Source: Albifimbria verrucaria (taxonomy: Eukaryota > Ascomycota > Sordariomycetes > Hypocreales > Stachybotryaceae). Taken from it: a stretch of DNA of 64,000 nt. The position numbers were made by a program, and so were the translations under genes. Position 1 is the first letter of the stretch. Each line of letters starts with the position of its first letter. The stretch spans positions 372,001 through 436,000 of the forward strand of contig JAHREC010000045.1 of NCBI GenBank assembly GCA_020081605.1. The letters run 5' to 3'. The notes below the pieces were generated by a model. That model ran no database searches. It worked only from the letters and a program-made list of their open reading frames with translations, and was not told where the DNA came from. Of this stretch, positions 1 to 11,782 are shown in pieces.

Positions 1-1007
1 ACATCGGCTTTCGAACCCTAGATGGCCTTACCTTGCGTGGCTGGCTGTTCCCTGGAACCAAGGGCGGCTCAGCAGTGATCCTCCACAACGGTGTAAGCAA
101 GGGTTCCACAAGAAAATGATGTCATACAGATGCTCACTCTTTGGTCTTCTGCATTAGTTCAATTACCCCAAGGAGCTGATCCTAAACCCCGTGGCAACGT
201 GGTTCCAGCAGCATGGTCTAACCGTACTTGTCTACGATGTCCGCACGGTAGGCGAGAGCGATGGCGAGCCACGCAGCGATCTTGACCAGCGCAAGTTGAT
301 CGAGGACATGCATGACGCCGTCACGGTAAGCACATCTCTCTCCAACATGCAGAACCAAGTTCTAAAGTTGCTATCAGTACGTGCAATCCCTGGAATGGGT
401 TGACCCTCAACGTGTTGCTCTCTGGGGTTTCTTTTGGAGCGGCACTCAGGTTCTCGAAGCCGCCTCCTCGACAAGCGCGTGGCCGCCGTCGTCTCCATCG
501 GACCGGTGTTGGACTGGAGTCTTGACCCCAAGCTAGGACCTGCCATGATGGCTCGGGCCATCGAAGACCGTGTTTCACGACTTCAGGGCAACCCACCTTC
601 GTATATTCCTTTTTATAAGGAAGAAGGAGAGCATTTCATGATTTTCAAGGCGTTCACGGAACTCAGCAAGGAGCAAAGGACTCAGGTGGCCGGCATGGTC
701 CAGCACGCCAAGGATCAGGCTCCCCGTTTCCAGGACCGTGTCACTGTGCAGACTCTCTACCGTATCGCCAACTGGGAACCATTCTCCCGTTACAAGGCGC
801 TTGGCCCCACCCCGTCATGCTGGTCATCCCAGAGATTGACGAGCTCTCCGCGCCGGCGCTGCAGCACAAAACCTTTGAAAGCTTCTCCGAGCCCAAAGTC
901 TTGGAGATAGCCAAGGAAAAGGTCATTTCAACTACTGGTATGATGCGAACCTTGATGAGTTGCTGGCAAAGCAGCTGGGATTCCTGAAAGAGCACTTGAA
1001 GTTTTAA
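1..1007 (+). CDS. Alpha/beta-hydrolase (serine hydrolase), 5' cut by window edge, three -1 frameshifts
   Basis: A fungal alpha/beta-hydrolase resembling the bacterial-type peptidase/acyl hydrolase group found beside polyketide genes. The 5' end lies outside the window. Exons read 1-92, 158-325 and 378 onward, with GT-AG introns at 93-157 and 326-377. Recognisable parts are an early strand followed by HNG, the V-Y-D-x-R-x-x-G-E-S-D segment, the nucleophile-elbow region WGFFWSG, and a C-terminal acid/His region ending in EKGHFNYW. The family normally has GxSxG; here the expected nucleophile Ser position reads Phe (G-F-F-W-S-G). Continuity requires one missing base near 466-469 (TCCTC), one near 805-813 (CCCC runs) and one at 917-920 (AAAA). 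The stop is TAA at 1005-1007. Family assignment is good; activity as written is doubtful. The specific substrate is unknown. Confidence 0.75.
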
Positions 1008-2085
1008 GCAGACCACTTTTCATCTCATGGGGTGTTAATTTCTGTGCATTCTGTTATTGAATCTGAGTCAACACTTGCATATTATTGTATAGATTTCTAC
1101 CCCTCGCTCGGAAGGGGTTGAGACTACTGGCACAATACATACGTCTATTTGCAGTTGTATTGTGGGCTCAATTAGCGTCCGAGCAGGTCGGCCTAGAGGG
1201 TACGTTGGTTACCTATACAATAGTCAATATGATTTTCTACCAGATAGTTATGATCAAAGTTTATTGAGAATGAATTTGTTGTGACTCAAAAGTGGTAACG
1301 ACATTACTGACTATGCGAGCGTTAGCTGAGATATTGCCTTACCAATCCCGAGGAACGTCACAATGACCTTGAGGATGAACTTGAAACTCCAACTGCTCAT
1401 GCAACATCCAAGAAGACTCACTAGATGCCTGGAAGGACACAGGGTCCTTGCACCACCAGCTCCTCGCTCCCTTGGTGAGGCCTCAAAGCTAGTAGTCTCA
1501 ATTAGTCTGCAAGTTACACCAAGCGGTTAAGATGCCTCAGTAATTGGAAATACTTACTTGAAGGTGACTCGCAAATAAACTTTAGGAATAGCATGAGGTT
1601 GATGCAACAATTCCGGTCGCGCTGTTAGCCTAGAACATAGTCGACCCCAAGCAGAGTTGGGATGTTTCATAATTCTTCTGTTTGATTGTTGTAATTGATC
1701 TCAACGTAGGAATGCCTCTTTCTCGAGACATAAATATACAACCAATAGCTTGGCGAATTATTCGTACTGGTACTTATATACAAGGTATAATGATCATCTG
1801 TGAAGAAATGTGAAGGAAAAGTAAAGAAACCCAGGTGTTGGAAATATATTATTTCTAGTAAACAAAGCAGTATTTAATCAAGCATTTTGTTCATCATCTA
1901 GCTTTTAGCCTACCTTCCATCTTAAAATGGCTAGTATTCAATCGACCTTACCGGATTGCTTAACCGAGTCATTTTTGGCTGATATCCCTGTCCGTGTTCA
2001 ATTTCCTCAACAACCCTGCATGTGCAAACCGACCACGTCACATTTGTGATGCTTGTCCTAACCTGGACTTTCTCCGACCGGCAAG
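1008..2085. other. Intergenic, no gene seen
   Basis: About 1.1 kb, AT-rich, with only short open frames without protein-like composition. Its right end is presumably the promoter of the Zn2Cys6 regulator that starts at 2086. Confidence 0.5.
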
Positions 2086-3687
2086 ATGAATAGAAGGTCG
2101 CGTGCCTGCGAAGAGTGTCAGCGTCTCAAAATCAAGTGTGAGGTGAGCAGTTCTCCTGCCGGCGCATGTGCGCGATGCCGCCGCCACAATGTCCAGTGTG
2201 TCCCCGCAGCACCGCGCCTGCAGCGTGATCGCATAGCCGCCTTGGAGGACGAGGTTCAGGAACTCAGAAGGCAGCTTGAGCAGAGGAGTTTTGGAGTTCC
2301 AACGCCAGAGAGAACGCCGGGCAGCCTATCCGGGACACCGATCTCTCATGATTATGGCCGAGCTATACTGTCATTTCTGGACGCTCGCATTCCACCGAGG
2401 CGACAACAGGAGCTGCTGACTTACTACACACAGCATGCCGGCTTAGTGTGGCCCGTGGTACGCTTGCCTAGTCTGGATGAGCTTCGCGCGAGATCTCCCA
2501 TCTTATTGTTGTCGGTTCTGGTCTACACCGTTACCCAAGAGACCCAGGGAACGGAAGTAGACGTGCATCGTGATCTCATGCGGGAGGCCATGCACATTTT
2601 TGGTGACGAGGTCTTGGGAAGAGGGAACTTCTCTATTGAACTTGTGCAGGCCACACTCGTCGCCTCGTTTTGGTTCAAGACAACCGGGTGGGGAGAGCAA
2701 GGAAGCTGTTATCAACTCATCCAGTTGGCGTCTGATATGGCAATTGACCTTGGCATCGGTGGCCCCTCGATGATGCCCTCGCCGATAGCATACATGGCAA
2801 GAATCGATAACGCGTTATCTCTCGAAGCGCGCCGGACATGGCTTGCATGTTTCTTAGCGACCTCTAGGTCCTCCATAAGTACCCGCCGACCCAGCCCTAT
2901 TCCGTGGGATGGGTATCTCGAGGAGTGTTTGGTGTACTTGGAAAGCCAAAATGATCGGTCTGATTTAATGCTCGCTCAGCTTGTCCGTATTGCGCGACTA
3001 ATTCAGGATGTCTCCATCGAATTATGTCTGTGCCAAATAACCACATTTATGGATGGCAATGAATTCTCTACGCATATCATAATGAATTCACTCAAGAGCC
3101 GTGTGGAACTTTGGGCAGCTCAGATCCCGGTCAGTCTGGCACCGCTGCGTCAAACCCTAGAGATGTGGCGGCATTTTGCCATGGTTTACATTCATGAAGT
3201 AGTGCTGCACACGGCTACAAATAAGGGGTCTTTCGCCGCGCCCTTTATTCCTGGACGTATCGCCGTTAAGGATCTTCCTACGCCAGCTCACATAATACCA
3301 CCACTTCAGTCAGCCCTCCACGAGCTAATCCAGCATTGCCACGAAGTGGTTAACACGGTTATAAAGATCGAACCAACCGTAATCCTCTCCTTACCCTTCT
3401 TCTCCTTCGCACCGACCGTTGTCTACTCCCTGTACGTATTGGTCACGGCCCTAGTAGCAGCCACCTCGCCCAACAACACATACGGCCAGATTCTACGAAG
3501 GGATGACTTTGGACTGGAGCAATGCAACCATAAACTACGGAATTTAACGGCCAAGCTAAAAGCTCTGGACCCTACATTTAGTTGTTTCACAACGCGGCTA
3601 TTCGATGCGACAGAGTGGTTAGAGACATGGTACGATGATTACGTCTCTATCCTCCAGCAGTACGATAGCAGGATGGACGAAACCTGA
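2086..3687 (+). CDS. Zn2Cys6 fungal-type transcription factor
   Basis: A complete single-exon regulator of 533 residues, probably nuclear. The N-terminal binuclear zinc cluster has Cys at residues 8, 11, 18, 28, 31 and 38, the expected C-x2-C-x6-C-x9-C-x2-C-x6-C. A basic linker and a short heptad-like coiled coil (about residues 48-67, IAALEDEVQELRRQLEQ) follow, typical of dimerising Gal4-type factors. The middle part (about 110-350) matches the fungal-specific transcription factor domain in style, with the aromatic-rich segment containing RRTWLACFLATSRSS. No frameshift or intron is needed. The target genes are unknown. The nearest downstream gene is a membrane protein on the same strand, and no clear pathway partner lies beside it. 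Confidence 0.9.
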   Translation: MNRRSRACEECQRLKIKCEVSSSPAGACARCRRHNVQCVPAAPRLQRDRIAALEDEVQELRRQLEQRSFGVPTPERTPGSLSGTPISHDYGRAILSFLDARIPPRRQQELLTYYTQHAGLVWPVVRLPSLDELRARSPILLLSVLVYTVTQETQGTEVDVHRDLMREAMHIFGDEVLGRGNFSIELVQATLVASFWFKTTGWGEQGSCYQLIQLASDMAIDLGIGGPSMMPSPIAYMARIDNALSLEARRTWLACFLATSRSSISTRRPSPIPWDGYLEECLVYLESQNDRSDLMLAQLVRIARLIQDVSIELCLCQITTFMDGNEFSTHIIMNSLKSRVELWAAQIPVSLAPLRQTLEMWRHFAMVYIHEVVLHTATNKGSFAAPFIPGRIAVKDLPTPAHIIPPLQSALHELIQHCHEVVNTVIKIEPTVILSLPFFSFAPTVVYSLYVLVTALVAATSPNNTYGQILRRDDFGLEQCNHKLRNLTAKLKALDPTFSCFTTRLFDATEWLETWYDDYVSILQQYDSRMDET

Positions 3688-4573
3688 GAAAGTTTCGATA
3701 GCCAAAAGTTGTTTAAAAGATTAATTGAATGTCTACTAACACTGCTCTCATTAGTAAAATATTTAGCTTGCCTCTTTGGTTGATGTGTTGTATCATAGCT
3801 TTCGAACCAGGGTATTTACCAATGAATGACCCTGTTTGGATCCACGTAGACTCGTACGTTTATGATTATTACAAAGGAGAAAACGAAATCAGAGGGCAAT
3901 TCTCATTTCTCCACTCAAAATTATGCGGTGTGGCGCTCGCTTTAGACAAGATGGATGTCGATCTCCTCGGGTCAAAACACTGCAAGGGTCACTGATCAAT
4001 ACTGTCATTTTGCCATGACAATAAGCAGAGTGGAGGTGCCTACGGCGGGTCAACATCTGGTTTATGGTCCATCATGGACCCAGCAGTTGTGATGGACTAC
4101 ACCACATAGAACAAGAATGATGGCTGAACGGACAGTTCCTCTACTGCTTTGCCGACATGACTGCTGTTGCTGAAACATCCGCTTCGGCTGGCCAAGGTAT
4201 AACAGATGTTAGGCCCGGCACTACCTTTGTTCCCAGAAGATGAGTATTTAACTCTAAGGCTATGCACCCACTTTCTTTATATTAATTAGAGCTGAAAGAA
4301 CCCACCTTTAGTTCTAGAATATCTGGTTTTCCTCTTCTTATATCATCCTGCTTTCCAACAACTTCTCTTCCTCACCAGCCCCTGCTGCCAAGTGCGCCCC
4401 TTGCTGGCTCCAACAAGGCACCCATCCTCAGCCGCAATGTGTCACGTGGATGTGGAAATCCTCCACTATTTAACCACGCCAGAATCGCATTGTCCCGACG
4501 GTTGAACCAATTTGCGTCCTTCCCCATCAACTTGATCAGAAGCTCAAATATTTGAGATTTTTAATTCGGGAGT
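3688..4573. other. Intergenic, no supported gene
   Basis: Holds an 88-codon open frame at 3729-3995 with no recognisable domain and no support. The right half is pyrimidine-rich and likely contains the promoter/5' UTR of the membrane protein at 4574. Confidence 0.45.
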
Positions 4574-5690
4574 ATGGACAAAGGAAACGCTGTTGGCGAC
4601 GGCTCTGCTGGCGATGGATCCGCTGACGCACCACAAATATCAGGCTACTATGGCCCTGGCTCGATACTCTGTTGGAAAATGCTTCTCGTCTCCCTTATTG
4701 CCACGGCCACTAGTCGATCACGCTCAAAAGTTGGGAATGTCCTCCTCTCCGCCGAATTCATTGCTGTAATTGCGTACCCTACCATCGCTGCCGGGGACCT
4801 GCTCCTGAAGTTGAAGCGAATTCCAATGTCGGATTGGCCAGCTATTTGGGAGTTGCAAAGTACGGCTTATTACTCGAGCCAGGAATTATTTGAGTCTATT
4901 CCTGATAGGACGGATGAAGAACTAGGCCCACTCTCACAGCTCCTAGGCCTACTTGTTCCTCTTGAGGTTCTTGGATTCTACTACCCATTAAGCTTAATCC
5001 CTCTTGGAATCTTGGGATTTACTTGGGGAAGCACACTTTGCTCAGGAAGCGAGCATTTGGTCTCTTATTTGGCTTGCCCACTTTATGGTGCTGGTCTATA
5101 ATTTTTACGCTGTGCCTTCGATATATGACGAAACTTTTTGGGGCTTGCTTTTGTTCTTCGTTCTGTGGTTCTGGACACCAGTACTGATTCCTTGTATTGC
5201 CTTTGCTATATTATGCTTAGCTGTAGCCATAAACATGGCAATCTGGGCTCTGTCCGCACTTTGGTTTGAATTGGCAAGTATGCTGGCTGTGCGACTTACC
5301 ATGGATATCGAATACTTGCGAAAACAAGTGTGGCACTTGTATCGAATCTTTTCCTACTTCTTACCTGTCTCCTTATTTCTTCTGCTCTGTTTGTCATATC
5401 CATGGGGTATGTATTACATGTGCCAAAGCGGCGTTCTGTTTACAAACATTGGTATACCCTTGATGGAACTTGATCAAGCTGCCACTCTGTTTGGTGGGAC
5501 TGTCACCCTACTGTATTCGCTATATGATGCAATGGGTTGGGAGCTGATCAAGGATATTTGTGGTGGAACTGTGCGTCTTGTAAAGGATGGAATGAGGCGA
5601 GCTCGTAGCGACCTACAAGAAGCTGAAGCCTACTACGTGGATGGTTACTGGAACCCTCCGAAGCAATCACTTCCAAAAACCGCCCTTTAG
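4574..5690 (+). CDS. Fungal multi-pass membrane protein of unknown function, one +1 frameshift
   Basis: Begins at ATG 4574 and ends at 5690. The length (1117 nt) gives 371 residues if one base is extra. Residues about 20-30 hold the segment SGYYGPGSILCW, an opening I associate with a family of uncharacterised filamentous-fungal membrane proteins. Several hydrophobic segments follow: around the LLGLLVPLEVLGFYYPL stretch, and then three or four more after the shift, including FWGLLLFFVLWFW and YFLPVSLFLLLCL. The frame changes from phase 2 to phase 0 somewhere in about 5000-5095. No splice pair was seen that would repair it. The C-terminus is charged and cytoplasmic-looking. Function is unknown, and no neighbour suggests one. 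Confidence 0.65.
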
Positions 5691-7418
5691 ATGTATATAG
5701 CAAACTCATGCCATAATAAGGAGGGACACAGAAATCAAGCGGCGAATGCACGTTTAATGTGCAAAGGTGATAGGGGCACGTGAACACGACCTCAAGATGT
5801 ATAATGTAAAGAGATATAAAATATTTAATAGGTTTAAGAAAGGGTTAAAGGCACGTCATTGTTATTGAATAGTCTTTTGAGCTTGACGTATTGCTCGAAA
5901 TAGAACAACGACATTGTAAAAGGGTTTCGTTTCTTTATTGTATCACCAATGATGCTATGGTATATTATTTTATTATGTTAAAATCTAGATAATTAACCCA
6001 TGTCTAAAAGATCCTCCAGCCCGAGATGTAACACAAGCATATATTATCTCTGGAAATGCACGCAGGATCAGGTATACAAGCGACCGCCAGAGCGGATGGC
6101 TTTGAGGGGAACACGGGGAGAAAATAAACCTGCCTCAGATCAAAACCAATAACATTTCACCGAGCCAAATCTGGCAGTTACTTTGCTCATTTGGGCTCAT
6201 GTCGGCTCTCCTTCATTCTCCCTTGACATATCCTGGGCCAGGGGCGACGTTGGCCCCTCACAAGAAAGCTGGTCGATGACTGGCAATATGTCAGCAAAGA
6301 TGCCATAACAGTGCGGGGTCTGAAATGCTTCCATTTAACTCTTCCTGCAGCATAATCGAGTGGGGAGGCTTCGGTGATCGACAGCTTGTGCAGCATGGCA
6401 ATGGAATGGTTCTGACTCGCGATTTCTTGCGGATATAGGCGGATAAACCGCCTAGGAACAAGGAGGATAACGTCGAGGATGGAAATGTTGATTGTTTCCA
6501 AATGAATGCAAATTCTACCAATGAACTATCTCTGCAGCAAGAATAACGACAGTCTCCTAGTGTACACGGCTATAATTAGGGTTAGCTGCACAAGGTACAA
6601 AACTTTTTGGAAAGAAAATCACTGGAAGGACAGAGCAATGTGGCAGTTTCTTGACGACTTTGAGGAGGGTGTGCAACAGCACTGGAATAATGGCTCGACA
6701 AAGTGGTGGTGAGCATATGAAAACTGAAACTTAGATGAGCTACTTTGTTGCAGTCCTATGAACCATGATGATCAATATATGGTGGTTATGAAACATTAAC
6801 ACTCGATGAACGGGAATAAGATCATGGTTCAACATGACATGCAAACAAACTGATAAATCGAACGAGTGTTAGCTTATGCCTGAGACGAAAGACTGATGTC
6901 ACAAGCGATGACGGTGACCCCTGTGAATTGCCAACTTCGTCTTCTGTAAGTGAATTTTCTAATCATTTCGTTAGTTAACCCGCATCAAACCAGGCAGCAT
7001 CCAACCGTCAAGACCGAGCCTCACAGAAAGTCCATCGTCACTTGAAGTACCTGCTCCACGACAGTGCACTCAGAGATAACAGCCCGCCGCCGTGCCACAG
7101 GAAAGGCTCAAACTATCGTCACGCTAATAGATCTCAGATGTAACAACCTTTTCATGAATTTTTGGCGGTTCAAGGCCGCGCAGGAACTTTGATATATAAC
7201 CCGAAAAGAGTTATCCTAATCTGAAACGGTCTCTTATCGTTAAGTGGGTTGGCATACTATGTATGTTATGATTTCGGTGATGAGCGAGTATATGAACGAA
7301 GAATCTCCCTCTTAAGTGTCTTGGTATATTAATTTTCTAAATAGAGCTAAAGCTGATCAAAGACTTCTCCTCCAGTATCTTGAGGATAAGTAGATCAAGG
7401 CCAATGACTCTGGGGTTA
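5691..7418. other. Long stretch without a convincing gene
   Basis: About 1.7 kb. Two overlapping minus-strand open frames (6187-6501 and 6291-6521) have protein-like stretches but no recognisable domain, and no splice model joins them to anything upstream. The remainder is AT-rich with frequent stops in all frames. Confidence 0.4.
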
Positions 7419-8056
7419 TTACCAATTGCAGGCAGTTTCACCTGAAGGATGGAGGATGATACGAGACTTGACGGGACCGCAATCTCCTAGATCATCGACC
7501 TTCATGTTATAACACGTCTTATGACCATTGTCCTTCCAGATACGGTGAGCGCGATACTTGCCCGGGTCCACACAAATGGTTTGGTCGCGACCACAGGTCT
7601 TGAAGTCGTAGCAACCTCCAGGGACGGAATTGCCAAGACTGCTGCCGACTTTTGACGAAGGCATTGGCCACAGTCATTAACTCGGATATCAGAATTCGAA
7701 TCGAAGATGGTCAATGGAGGGTCACCACCGACAGGCACAGCGGTGAACGTGTACACCAAGTCGAATGCTGCATTGTAATCAGGGCATGTACCCTGATCGC
7801 AGGCACCGCCCCTCTTGGTGAGGACATCTTTGGCGGGGTTTGAGGAGATATCCACGATCTTCTCCTCAGTAACAGATCCTTGCTTCCAATTGGCTGGGTT
7901 TTTGAAGGCGTCCATGTCGATGCCGTCCATGTCAATGGCACCCTCAGGAATAGCAAGAGCTGTCCAGGCCGTCGTCGTTGCATCGGGGGCCGTAGCCACG
8001 GGTGTAGCCTTGATGCAGGCGGCCATAGCCACGAGGAGGAACTTGCCAGCAACCAT
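7419..8056 (-). CDS. Small secreted cysteine-containing protein, one -1 frameshift
   Basis: A predicted secreted protein of about 212 residues of unknown function. The start ATG (8056) opens a signal peptide with a hydrophobic core (KFLLVAMAACI) and a likely cleavage around residues 15-20. The mature part carries at least nine cysteines after a possible KR processing site (LTKRGGACDQG), including NDCGQC, CYDF, CGRD, TCYN and DCGP, and ends in ETACNW. Frame is lost at the AAAA run complementary to 7650-7653; restoring one base gives exactly 213 codons ending at TAA 7419-7421. A TATAAAG box lies at 8203-8209 about 150 nt upstream. No enzyme family was recognised. An effector or adhesin-like role is only a guess from size, cysteines and secretion. 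Confidence 0.7.
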
Positions 8057-8202
8057 CGTAAAGTACTCTTTGATAAAGAAAGAGAAATAACGAGGCAAGG
8101 GAGCAGTGACGAGGGCTTGCGGCTTAAGACGTTGTGTTGACTGTTGCGTGACTGTGCCGAAGCTGTAGAAAACTTGATGACAGCATGAGGCAGAGCTCTA
8201 AG

Positions 8203-8209
8203 CTTTATA
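8203..8209 (-). promoter_or_regulatory. TATA box of the secreted protein gene 7419-8056
   Basis: The minus strand reads TATAAAG here, about 150 nt upstream of the ATG at 8056, a spacing usual for highly expressed fungal secreted-protein genes. Confidence 0.45.
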
Positions 8210-10119
8210 AGATGCAAGATATGAAGATAATTTCTCAGCCAAATAGAGGTCTCATTTCTTTTCTGTTCTTACATAGTAACCAGCGGATATCTGGCCTAAT
8301 TGGCATATTCGAGCCGCGGCTAATACGGAAATCTGTAAGAGTGGATTCTTACTCCGCGATAGTCCATAAAATAATGACACGAAGGATCCCAGAAGGATTG
8401 TATTATCTAATAGTGTAAATTGATCGATCTGAAAGTCCCTGCATATGCGGCTAGTTAAAAGAAAGGGCTGATATCCCCTTGCTACTATAGAATACGAGGT
8501 TGTTGGAAGAGTCCAGACCCAACAATCAAGAAGCGTTTGTTCAATCTAATCTTGGTAATGGGTCTTCTCTCACGACATAGAAAACTCCTTATTGGACATC
8601 TCCCTATCTCTTGCTGATATTTGCTATGATTTGACGGCATTAAGTTGCCGAAAACTATACCAATGATTATTAATGACATTTCGAGAAGCTTCAGAGCTTT
8701 TCTACCTCGTTATCGTAACATCCATCTTCCGTGGGTATTTCTGAAGGACTTCGAGGTAACGTTTATGAAGACCTTGTCTTCAGCATACCGAATCCCCAAA
8801 GCTTTCACCGACCAGATTTGTGTAAAATTCAACTAATGCAGAAATAATCGATCCACTGTACTTTTGCTTAAGCTCCTGATAAATGGTGATTTTAACCCCA
8901 GGTGGAGTAATAAAAATTAGCGTATTTACGCAAATGCTTGACTATACCTACCTAACCATTCTACCTAGGTAGTTACCTAGTTTCTCGTTATCTCGTAGGC
9001 ATACGAGTTCACAGCTGCCAGCTACACCCACGGAAAACCCTTAGATAGTAGAGTGAAGCCTGATAGAGGCGGGAGAGGTTATGATCCACGGATGCCTACT
9101 GTTGGTCTTAGTGCCGAATAAGAAATTTCTGCTCTGGATACAGGAAGGCCTCCGAGAACTGCGGGCCCACAATCTGGAAACTGGGACTGCATGTTTGGCG
9201 GCCTCTCCCAGGTTTTTCTTTTCAATCACTCACTCAGTACAAGGGGAAACGAGCTCCATTGATTTCGAATTCCCTGACCGGCCACTGGTAGACACCCAGC
9301 TGGCCACATGCTGTCACTAGAGTGCATCCTGTCACCGCCTTGACGAGGTTCTCCAGGACACAGGCCACCACTTTCCAATGTAAAGGCTCCTAATTCGTCG
9401 AGGTTCTTCAGCAAAATTGCATGTAGTACATGCCATATCGCGGAGGACAAAGCACCGACAACTGCTCTTATCGATGAGCAGCTCCAACAGCAAGTACTCG
9501 TGGGCTGCCCTTCTGCTCGCACCGACGACGCAGCGAAAGCATGGATAACCTCTACTCTCCACCATCTATTCGGAACTTTGTCGAGTAGTTCCTGGGCTTC
9601 TTCCGCATGTTTTGCTTCTGCGTGAGCGTGATTTCCCTCTTTCTTTCCCTACTGTTGATGCTTTCTTCAAGAGGTCCTTTGCGCTTCGCCCAACGGTTAA
9701 AATATCGCTTAACGATCTTGCTCCGCTCGTCCAATTTTTTCAACCTCCCAGTCCCGGATCCAAATTCTTTGCTAACGCCTCGAACTGAGATTATGTGCGC
9801 TCATCGCCATGATAGAATTCAGTGCTGGCTCTGCACTATGAGAATCTTTGCCCCCATCTTCTAGATTACTGGGGTTTGTATGGTTACTTGAGACTAGCTA
9901 ATATTTGTATACTGCATAACTATCTGACCTGAAGGCCAACTCTGTTACAGCCAATACATTATCCCTTGAACAGATATACCCAAGGAGGCACCCCATATGT
10001 GTGGCGGGACCTCTCACCTGGCTAAATTAGTACACACTTCATGGCGTTAGTGTATATGTTGTCAAGTTGTGTCGATTGGTTCGGATGATGCAGATGGGGA
10101 GCATTGAAATTTGCAGTAT
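8210..10119. other. Mostly non-coding, with a possible degraded coding stretch on the minus strand at about 9250-9760
   Basis: From 8210 to 9000 I see nothing beyond short frames and an AT-rich tract with a small ACCTAGGTAG-type repeat near 8950-8985. On the minus strand from about 9760 to 9250, long protein-like frames alternate between registers (for example the runs KLDERSKIVKRYFNRW and EEAQELLDKVPNRWWRV). This looks like a frameshifted or decayed gene I cannot identify. It could belong to the secreted protein that begins at 10882. Confidence 0.3.
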
Positions 10120-10882
10120 TTAGCGACAGTCTCGAGGGAGTCCGCATTGCATACATGACTGGCTTGCTAGCGACATTTTCTTTTCTTCTACTTTGACAGG
10201 AAGTGCATTCTGTTGCTGTCCTCTCGGCTCCAAAGGATTCGGTGCTGAAGCAACCAGAAGTCCTATAGGTACAGCGACGTCTCCACATCGTGAAATGGTT
10301 TTGGCTGAGTGACGTGGTTCTCATAGCGCAGGGTGTATTCCGGGTTCCATTTTTCAGGGTTCCCTGTGAGCATGATGCCTCTGTCACCCTTTGCACGCAG
10401 CTCTACCTCTTGTTCTTCGGCCAAAGGAGAGATATTAGAGATACAGGCCTTGCCGCTGCACTTGATGTCCGCTCCTCTGGCCTGACCAGGCTTTCATTGG
10501 AAGTTTTGTTATCAGACCCAGAATAACTAGGCTGGTCGCCAATACTGCCTTTGTCCCCATTCTTATCAGGGTCATCGATTCGGATGGGCCGAGGCTCACT
10601 GCCCCATGTGCCGGCAGGAGTTTTACTTATTCCATGGGCCCTCCAATCCTTTTTAATCCACCGCCAAAACGTATAGGGTTCGCCTGAGCATGATGGTTAT
10701 TGGTGTTCTTGTAGACTTTTATTTGTTAGCTTTCGTCTGTATAATGCTATAGCTGCATAAAATGGGATGTCCTCACGATCAACCCCCACAGAGGGAGACT
10801 CCGGAACTGCTTTGCCCAAGCCCTCAGGCAAGCTACTCAAAGTAGCCAAGGTAAATAAAACATTGTGAATATTCACGCGCAT
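10120..10882 (-). CDS. Unrecognised secreted protein, frameshifted
   Basis: ATG 10882 begins a plausible signal peptide (residues 1-24, with LFTLATLSSL as hydrophobic core). Downstream, three registers in turn give protein-like text: a Trp-rich stretch with TFWRWIKKDW, a hydrophilic stretch with DIKCSGKAC, then NPEKWNPEYTLRY, and finally a tail ending CMQCGLPRDCR before TAA at 10120. One break is clearly a missing base in the GG before 'GDVAVP' (about 10275). Others were not pinned down, and an intron may also be present. I do not recognise the family. The end could instead continue into the degraded coding stretch near 9250-9760. Confidence 0.35.
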
Positions 10883-11780
10883 GATGCCCCGTGTGCGATG
10901 ACAGTTGTATTATTTAGTAATTGAATAAGTGATTCAGACTCGGGACGGTAGTTATCACAAATGATAAATAACGCAGTCTAGGGTTTCCTTATTGAAAATG
11001 CTTACTATTTAAATATTCGTTAGTTTGCCCGCATTTTTTACTGAGGACTAATAATAGAACCAACTCAAATTCATTTCAAGAACCAACATTGGCCTACGTG
11101 GCAGAATCCTGTTTCTAAATTACTGTTGGTCATCATTGGGGCAAAAGCGTTGGCTATCTCAGCAGCTCCATCACTGTGGAGAGGCAGAAGAGACACAACG
11201 TTAGATAGCAGAGACTTAACCCAATAAAAATAACAAAAAGCAAAAGCTCCTGTCATCTTAGATAAATGAAATATAAAAGTAATTATATAACTTTAAATCT
11301 ATTTAGTCGAGCATACCTTAAATTCATCGAATTCTCCTATATGAGAAATTTTACTCTTTCATACATCGGGGCTGATCCACCCAGTATGGCTTGTATGCAA
11401 CCCCTGCTGCCTCCGAAAAATCAAGGATACAATGAGCAGAATTCTTGGCCCCTTTCACACTGATTTTGGGAGAGAAGGTTAAGCTTACCCTCGCATTGTT
11501 TCAAGCCCCAACTGGCCCATGCGCTTTCCAGGCTGTGAAAGGTGGATGGTAAGGGGCCAACCTAACCATTTGATTGACACCAAGATAAAGAAATATCATA
11601 TCTTAGAGAACCAACGCGAACATTACCTCATTCTGTATGATAGAAGCTTAGGTCGGCTTATACCAGAACATCTTTGTCTTGAACCGAGCTCCAACCGCTA
11701 CCGCTAACTCTTCTCAGTCTACTCGTCTACGCTCAAAATTCTCCCGCATACCTCAATACATTGCCAACCGTCCTGTAACG
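10883..11780. other. AT-rich intergenic, no gene
   Basis: Short unconvincing frames only. Several AT-rich blocks occur between 10900 and 11300. Confidence 0.5.
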
Positions 11781-11782
11781 TA

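Noticed and set aside
3729..3995. 88-codon plus-strand open frame after the first Zn2Cys6 gene
   Set aside because: No domain, signal peptide or codon pattern supports it; lies in AT-rich intergenic DNA.
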